From Paraflavitalea sp966211765 (GTDB taxonomy: Bacteria > Bacteroidota > Bacteroidia > Chitinophagales > Chitinophagaceae), in NCBI GenBank assembly GCA_966211765.1, contig CBIHOV010000024.1, positions 65,259 to 129,258 on the forward strand: a stretch of 64,000 nt of DNA. Reading direction: 5' to 3'. Under the pieces are notes generated by a model. That model saw only the letters and a list, made by a program, of their open reading frames with translations. It searched no databases and was not told the origin of the DNA. Numbering within the stretch: position 1 is the first letter of the stretch; each line of letters starts with the position of its first letter. The translations under genes were made by a program, and so were the position numbers. Positions 59,374-64,000 of this stretch are shown piece by piece.

Positions 59374-60633
59374 TTACAAACTCTTCCCCGCTATAGAAGC
59401 AGCTGCAATAAACCCACTGGTCCATGCATGCTGAAAATTAAATCCACCTGTAATACCATCTACATCCAGTATTTCACCGGCAAAGAAAAGCCCGGGTACC
59501 AACTTACTCTGCATTGTATTGGCATCAATTTCCGATAGTTTGATCCCGCCGGCAGTCACAAACTCTTCCTTAAAAGTAGTTTTGCCACTTACAGCAAATT
59601 CCTGCGCACAAAGATTTTTGATGAGCTTGTTTTGCTCTTTTGAAGGCAGGTCGGCCCAACGCATGTCAACACCTATTCCAGCCTGCTCCAGGAAATAATC
59701 CCAAAGCCTTTGCGGCAAACCAAAAGGATTGCGGTTGGTGATCTTTTGGGTGGCCAATTCAAATCTCCATCCCTGCATGGCCTCCCTTAAACTGTTCTCA
59801 TTATAGGCAGTGAGCCAGTTCACACCAATAGTAAATTGATAGTTACCGGCTGCCAGTTCCCTGGCTCCCCAGGCCGATAAACGCAGGATTACCGGGCCAC
59901 TCATGCCCCAATGGGTGATCAGCAAAGGTCCGCTGGCAGTGAGCTTACTACCGATAATACGCACCTGCGCATCCGGTACGGCTACACCCATGAGTTGGGT
60001 GATATTATTACCCGGCATATTAAAAGTAAACAGCGAGGGTACCGGCTCTTCAATCGTATGTCCCAATTGTTTCAACCACTCGAACATAGCAGCCTTCGGA
60101 TACCCGCCACAAGCAATACATACATAGTCGGCTGTTAATTGCCGCTCACCCGATAACTCAAGGGCAAAATGCTGTGTACCTGATGTTGCTTCCTTCTCCC
60201 CTGCTGTCAGGCGCTTAACCTCTGATGACATCCTGATCTCTATCCCATGCTTATTCACTTCCCGCAGGAGGCAATCAATAATCGTTTGAGAAGAATCTGA
60301 TTCAGGGAACATCCTGCCGTCTGGTTCCGTTTTCAGGGTTACACCCCGCTCCTTAAACCACTGTATCGTATCGGTTGTAAAAAACTGATGAAATGTCTTT
60401 TTCAGAAAGTTGGCTCCGCGGGGATACTTACGCACCATATCTGGTATCTCAAAGCAGGCATGGGTTACATTGCACCGTCCGCCACCCGATACTTTTACTT
60501 TGGATAAGATCTTATTACTTTTTTCAAGGATGATCACTTCCAGGTTTGAGTTCAGGCGGGCAGCATTCACGGCACTGAAAAAACCGGCGGCTCCGCCTCC
60601 AATTACCACCAACCTTTTCTTCTTTTCGGCCAT
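59374..60633 (-). CDS. BaiN/HI0933-like flavoprotein
   Basis: 419 residues of the NAD(P)/FAD-dependent HI0933/YhiN family. Rossmann VVIGGGAAGFFSAVNAARLN, ILSKVKVSGGGRCNVTHACF, YVCIACGGYPK and the C-terminal VDGITGGFNFQHAWTSGFIAA are all present. The family lacks an established reaction apart from BaiN, which reduces bile-acid intermediates. The gene lies downstream of map, beyond a hairpin, so it is probably not part of the spc operon. Confidence 0.9.
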   Translation of the reverse strand: MAEKKKRLVVIGGGAAGFFSAVNAARLNSNLEVIILEKSNKILSKVKVSGGGRCNVTHACFEIPDMVRKYPRGANFLKKTFHQFFTTDTIQWFKERGVTLKTEPDGRMFPESDSSQTIIDCLLREVNKHGIEIRMSSEVKRLTAGEKEATSGTQHFALELSGERQLTADYVCIACGGYPKAAMFEWLKQLGHTIEEPVPSLFTFNMPGNNITQLMGVAVPDAQVRIIGSKLTASGPLLITHWGMSGPVILRLSAWGARELAAGNYQFTIGVNWLTAYNENSLREAMQGWRFELATQKITNRNPFGLPQRLWDYFLEQAGIGVDMRWADLPSKEQNKLIKNLCAQEFAVSGKTTFKEEFVTAGGIKLSEIDANTMQSKLVPGLFFAGEILDVDGITGGFNFQHAWTSGFIAAASIAGKSL

Positions 60634-60655
60634 ACTTTATGGTTAAGTCAATCCC

Positions 60656-60685
60656 GGTAAAAGAAAACCCTCCGGGAAGAGGGTT
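60656..60685 (-). terminator. Hairpin terminator after map
   Basis: AAACCCTC/GAGGGTTT (60664-60671, 60678-60685) with a six-base loop, followed on the minus strand by a T-rich run. Confidence 0.7.
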
Positions 60686-60724
60686 TATAAATGAGTTACA
60701 TTGAGCTGTTCAGGTATCCGATAC

Positions 60725-61540
60725 TTAGCTAACCAGTGCCGATTGATCAGTTACCAGGTAGGCATTGGCTTTTTCAGCTGTTTCGATAATACCGTAATCG
60801 GAAAGAATATCGGCTTCATTTTTTTGCACACACACATCATGTTCAAAGTGTACAGAAGGAGAATGATCTACCGTACGTACCGTCCAGCCATCAGATTCAG
60901 TATATACTTCTTTCTTGCCCATATTGATCATGGGTTCAATAGCCAGTACCGTACCTTCCTTGAGTTTGGCGCCGGAACCACGCTTGCCATAGTTCGGTAC
61001 CTGGGGATCTTCGTGCAGGCTTTTGCCCAGTCCGTGTCCTACCAGTTCACGAACTACACCATAACCATATTTCTTTTCAGTATGTTCCTGTATAGCTGAA
61101 CCAATATCACCAACACGGTTTCCGGCTATTGCCTTTTCGATACCCTTGTACAGAGACTCTTTGGTAACGCGTATCAGCTTCAATATTTCAGGCTTCACAT
61201 CACCGATGGCAAATGTATAGGCGTGGTCGCCATGGTATCCATTTTTCACGATGCCGATATCAACAGAGATAATATCACCATCCTTCAATTCAGCATTGTT
61301 CGGGAATCCATGCACTACTACATCGTTCACTGAGATACAGGAATTATACGGATACCCATGGAAATTAAGAAAAGAAGGCACACCACCATGATCGGCGATC
61401 ATTTCACCAATGGTTTTATCCAAGGAGAGGGTAGTAATACCAGGACGAAGTACTTTAGCTATTTCTGCTAAAGTGGCACTCACCAGTAAAGCGCTGTGGC
61501 GCATAAGTTCCACTTCAGCCGGTGTTTTAATATAGACCAT
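60725..61540 (-). CDS. map: Type I methionine aminopeptidase
   Basis: 271 residues. Metal-binding set VDIGIVKNGYHGDHAYTF, VGHGLGKSLHEDP, EPMINMG and the final VCVQKNEADILS Glu. It removes initiator Met after deformylation. It follows secY as the last gene of this spc-type cluster; infA, rpmJ and the alpha-operon ribosomal genes, which normally follow, are absent. Confidence 0.96.
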   Translation of the reverse strand: MVYIKTPAEVELMRHSALLVSATLAEIAKVLRPGITTLSLDKTIGEMIADHGGVPSFLNFHGYPYNSCISVNDVVVHGFPNNAELKDGDIISVDIGIVKNGYHGDHAYTFAIGDVKPEILKLIRVTKESLYKGIEKAIAGNRVGDIGSAIQEHTEKKYGYGVVRELVGHGLGKSLHEDPQVPNYGKRGSGAKLKEGTVLAIEPMINMGKKEVYTESDGWTVRTVDHSPSVHFEHDVCVQKNEADILSDYGIIETAEKANAYLVTDQSALVS

Positions 61541-61560
61541 TATCGTTTCAATCTTTTGTT

Positions 61561-61600
61561 TAAAACAAAACCTGACAACTAATATAACAGTTGCCAGGTT
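61561..61600 (-). terminator. Hairpin terminator between secY and map
   Basis: On the minus strand AACCTGGCAACT pairs with AGTTGTCAGGTT (61600-61589, 61580-61569; one G-U wobble), followed by a T-rich run at 61561-61568. Confidence 0.75.
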
Positions 61601-61621
61601 CTAAAGTTGTATAATGATGTA

Positions 61622-62953
61622 TTACAAGGAGGCAGGAGATACTGTCTGACGGCCTTGTACGCGCCCGCTCTTCATCAAACCATCGTATTGGCGCATTAAA
61701 AGTTGAGTTTCAATTTGTTGCAAAGTATCCAGGATAACACCTACCATGATCAACAGAGAAGTTCCTCCAAAGAAAGAAGAGAAAGACTGCTGAACGCCAA
61801 GGCGTTGTGCAAAACCTGGCAAAATACCTACCACAGCCAGCAATACAGCGCCTGGCAGGGTGATCTTGTCCATTACCGAACCGATATAATCGGCAGTTGG
61901 TTGACCAGGCTTAACACCGGGGATAAAACCATTGTTACGCTTCAGGTCATCAGCAATTTGCTTAGGATTGAAGATCAAAGCGGTATAGAGGAAGGTAAAA
62001 CCAACCACCATCACAGCATAGATCAACATATACCAGAAATTACTGTGGTCACCGAATATCTTGGCCAATCCACGGGTAGAGTCGAAGTTAGACAACAAAG
62101 TAGGCAGGAACATGATAGCCTGTGCAAAGATGATCGGCATTACACCAGCACTGTTCACCTTGATAGGCAGGAACTGGCGGGCGCCACCAAACTGGCGGTT
62201 ACCAACGATCTGCTTGGCGTATTGTACAGGTATTTTCCGTACACCCTGGATCAGGATGATCAGCCCCATGATGATGGCAACCAGTACAGCTATTTCAATA
62301 ACGAAGAGCAACAAACCACGGCCACTTCCGCCGGTAGTCTTAGCACTCCATTCCTGCATCAATGATTGAGGAAGGCGGGCCAGGATACCTACCATGATGA
62401 TCACGGAGCTACCATTACCCAATCCTTTATCAGTGATCTTTTCGCCCAGCCACATTACGAATAAGGTGCCTGCACTGAGGATCACAGTAGTTGAAAGCCA
62501 GAAATAACCGGAATAGGCTTCTACCATTGCATCCTTATTGGTTTGGTGCAGGTAGGCCACATAGGCGCTGGCCTGCAGGATAGCAACAGCTACAGTCAGA
62601 TAACGGGTATACTGATTGATCTTTTTACGTCCACTCTCTCCTTCTTTCTGCATTTTCTGGAATGGCGGGTAGAGAATGGTCATCAACTGCATGAAGATAG
62701 AAGCGGAGATATAAGGCATGATACCCAATGCCAGGATAGAAGCCTGTGAGAAGGCGCCACCGGCAAAAGCATCAATCAGGCCAAGGATACCACCACCCGA
62801 TGCGGCTGTATTGATCCGGGTAGGATCAATACCTGGAAGTACGATATGTGTACCGAGGCGATATACGGCTATCAGGGTAATGGTCACCAGGATCTTACTC
62901 TTCAGTTCCTCAATACTCCAGATGTTCTTCAGGGTTTGTATGAATTTTTTCAC
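61622..62953 (-). CDS. secY: Preprotein translocase subunit SecY
   Basis: 443 residues from a GTG at 62953, giving MKKFIQTLKNIWSIEEL; the frame reaches 63025 but the extension is atypical. Ten membrane helices, plug region FAGGAFSQASILALGIMPYISASIFMQ, and the late cytosolic loop NPKQIADDLKRNNGFIPGVKPG. Core of the Sec channel in the inner membrane. Flanked by intrinsic terminators on both sides. Confidence 0.96.
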   Translation of the reverse strand: MKKFIQTLKNIWSIEELKSKILVTITLIAVYRLGTHIVLPGIDPTRINTAASGGGILGLIDAFAGGAFSQASILALGIMPYISASIFMQLMTILYPPFQKMQKEGESGRKKINQYTRYLTVAVAILQASAYVAYLHQTNKDAMVEAYSGYFWLSTTVILSAGTLFVMWLGEKITDKGLGNGSSVIIMVGILARLPQSLMQEWSAKTTGGSGRGLLLFVIEIAVLVAIIMGLIILIQGVRKIPVQYAKQIVGNRQFGGARQFLPIKVNSAGVMPIIFAQAIMFLPTLLSNFDSTRGLAKIFGDHSNFWYMLIYAVMVVGFTFLYTALIFNPKQIADDLKRNNGFIPGVKPGQPTADYIGSVMDKITLPGAVLLAVVGILPGFAQRLGVQQSFSSFFGGTSLLIMVGVILDTLQQIETQLLMRQYDGLMKSGRVQGRQTVSPASL

Positions 62954-63086
62954 GTAATCCAGAAATTTTTTATGATGGCCTCTGTTTTGAAAACCACAAA
63001 CAGGTTTGCTGAAAAGACCATTCAATCCTTATGGCAAACCTGCTGTACCGTTATATAAAACCGGTTAACTACTAATCTGTTTTTAA

Positions 63087-63113
63087 CAAAAAAGACGCAT
63101 GCTAGGATGCGTC
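63087..63113 (-). terminator. Hairpin terminator between rplO and secY
   Basis: GACGCAT GCTAGG ATGCGTC (63094-63113) with minus-strand T-run following (63088-63093). Confidence 0.85.
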
Positions 63114-63131
63114 TGTGCAAGTTACGTAAAA

Positions 63132-63581
63132 TTACTTTACAATTTCCACAGTCCCACCGGCTGCTTCGATTGCAGCTTTAGCTTTATCGCTCGCTGCATT
63201 TATTTTGAAAGTCACTTTACTTTTCAATTCGCCATTTCCCAGCACTTTTACCAGGTCGGTGCGGCTTACCAGTCCGTTGATGTAAAGATTCTCCAGGGAG
63301 AACTCTTTCAGTTCATATTTCTCAACCAGATGATCTACCTGACCGAGGTTAAACACTTTGTATTCAACCCTATTTATATTATTAAATCCACGCTTTGGTA
63401 AACGACGCTGGATAGGCATCTGACCACCCTCATGGGCGTTTTTACGTTGGTAACCGGCCCGGCTTTGACCACCTTTGTTACCTTTGGTAGAAGTACCACC
63501 CTTACCGGATGCTTCACCACGTCCAAGTCTTTTCTCTTTATGTGTTGCGCCTTCTGCGGGCTTGATCTGATGTAATTTCAT
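63132..63581 (-). CDS. rplO: 50S ribosomal protein L15
   Basis: 149 residues with the family N-terminus MKLHQIKPAEGATHKEKRLG followed by the Gly/Lys-rich region GRGEASGKGGTSTKGNKGGQS, and the C-terminal KAAIEAAGGTVEIV. Standard place between rpmD and secY, but the rpmD-rplO gap is 128 bp, larger than normal. Confidence 0.96.
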   Translation of the reverse strand: MKLHQIKPAEGATHKEKRLGRGEASGKGGTSTKGNKGGQSRAGYQRKNAHEGGQMPIQRRLPKRGFNNINRVEYKVFNLGQVDHLVEKYELKEFSLENLYINGLVSRTDLVKVLGNGELKSKVTFKINAASDKAKAAIEAAGGTVEIVK

Positions 63582-63709
63582 GTTATTTGATTTTTACTCA
63601 ACGGGGAATCTCCCCTCGCTTTTACAATTTGATAATAAGGTAACCTTGATAATGCTTTCGGGAGCGCCAATGATCTGCCAATCAGATCACTTTCAAATTC
63701 CCGATTACA

Positions 63710-63889
63710 CTATGCCTGCTCTACTTTTACCAGGTGGGTTACTTTGCGAACCATACCCAGGATCTGCGGTGTAGCTTCTACTTCTTTAGTAGCATTCAGT
63801 TTGTTCAATCCCAGTGCCTGCAGGGTCAGCTTTTGACGCTCAGGTCTGTCGATTCCGCTTTTTATTAAAGTGATCTTAATCTTGCTCAT
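63710..63889 (-). CDS. rpmD: 50S ribosomal protein L30
   Basis: 59 residues, start MSKIKITLIKSGIDRPERQK and conserved LTLQALGLNKLNAT and QILGMVRKVTHLVKV. Short ribosomal protein of the spc operon, between rpsE and rplO. Confidence 0.95.
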   Translation of the reverse strand: MSKIKITLIKSGIDRPERQKLTLQALGLNKLNATKEVEATPQILGMVRKVTHLVKVEQA

Positions 63890-63967
63890 GATTTAATCAT
63901 TATGATCGGCCGTTTACCAGTCAACAATTGTCTTTCGACACCCGTTTCCCGACTTTCGACTGAAAAG

Positions 63968-64000
63968 TTATCCGTTAAATACTTTCTTCAGGTTCAGTTT
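63968..64000 (-). CDS. rpsE: 30S ribosomal protein S5, C-terminal end
   Basis: Only the last ten residues (KLNLKKVFNG, then TAA) are in the window; the gene begins beyond its right edge. Position next to rpmD and the LNLKKVF ending fit S5 of this phylum. Confidence 0.75.
   Translation of the reverse strand, partial: KLNLKKVFNG

Noticed and set aside
1..64000. Defence island, prophage or integrative element
   Set aside because: No integrase, transposase, phage structural, restriction or toxin-antitoxin genes were seen; composition and strand layout look chromosomal throughout.

Overview
The window is a piece of a Bacteroidota chromosome, most likely from the Chitinophagaceae (Chitinophaga/Niastella-like). 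The evidence is a SusC/SusD pair with a TlpA-type thioredoxin, a secreted metalloprotease with a type IX secretion C-terminal tail, a LytS/LytTR two-component pair, many lipoproteins and signal peptides ending in Ala-Gln, TAnnTTTG-type -7 promoter boxes in front of several genes, and almost no Shine-Dalgarno sequences. I found no tRNA, rRNA, CRISPR array, transposase, prophage or defence island.

Layout. 1-10.1 kb: the 3' part of the dihydrolipoyl dehydrogenase gene, a secreted gluzincin-like protein, a LytS/LytTR pair, a DUF4197 lipoprotein, a FAD oxidoreductase, an M43 metalloprotease with a T9SS tail, glutaminyl-peptide cyclotransferase and a methyltransferase. 10.2-15.7 kb: a leftward envelope cluster (HU-like membrane protein, outer-membrane barrel, 1011-residue TPR protein). 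15.9-22.3 kb: DoxX, a thioesterase, a 577 bp non-coding stretch with a possible small RNA and an 11 bp tandem repeat, then a secreted hydrolase, an SdpR/SdpI pair with a clear operator, a VOC protein, a GlxA/AraC-type regulator and an ECF42-like sigma factor. 22.4-28.6 kb: a SusC-SusD-TlpA operon with a strong promoter, a palindrome at the start site and a 25-codon leader ORF. 28.6-32.3 kb: a DGPF/YCII protein next to an internally deleted AhpD-like gene, then envelope genes. 32.4-44 kb: cinA, 2-oxoacid dehydrogenase E2, an S9 peptidase, a transporter, a glycosyltransferase, an exonuclease and mpl. 44.3-46.8 kb: two tiny lipoprotein genes and a translationally coupled ECF sigma factor plus membrane protein combining an anti-sigma-like N-terminus with an HtrA-type protease domain. 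46.9-59.3 kb: housekeeping genes (nucleotidyltransferase, lipB, rluD, def, ruvX, UbiA family, TrmH family, rpsA). 59.4-64 kb: BaiN-like flavoprotein and the distal spc operon (rpsE-rpmD-rplO-secY-map).

How parts work together. LipB makes the octanoyl precursor of the lipoyl group on the E2 at 33.8 kb, and the E3 at the left edge reoxidises that group. Nine or ten exported proteins here would begin with Gln after signal-peptide cleavage, and the window encodes the cyclotransferase that could convert that Gln to pyroglutamate. The most unusual regulatory arrangement is the sigma factor coupled to a one-protein anti-sigma/protease (45.0-46.7 kb). A second theme is intergenic repeats: two families of long palindromes sit directly after stop codons between convergent genes, and repeat-type DNA appears to have entered the lipB reading frame.
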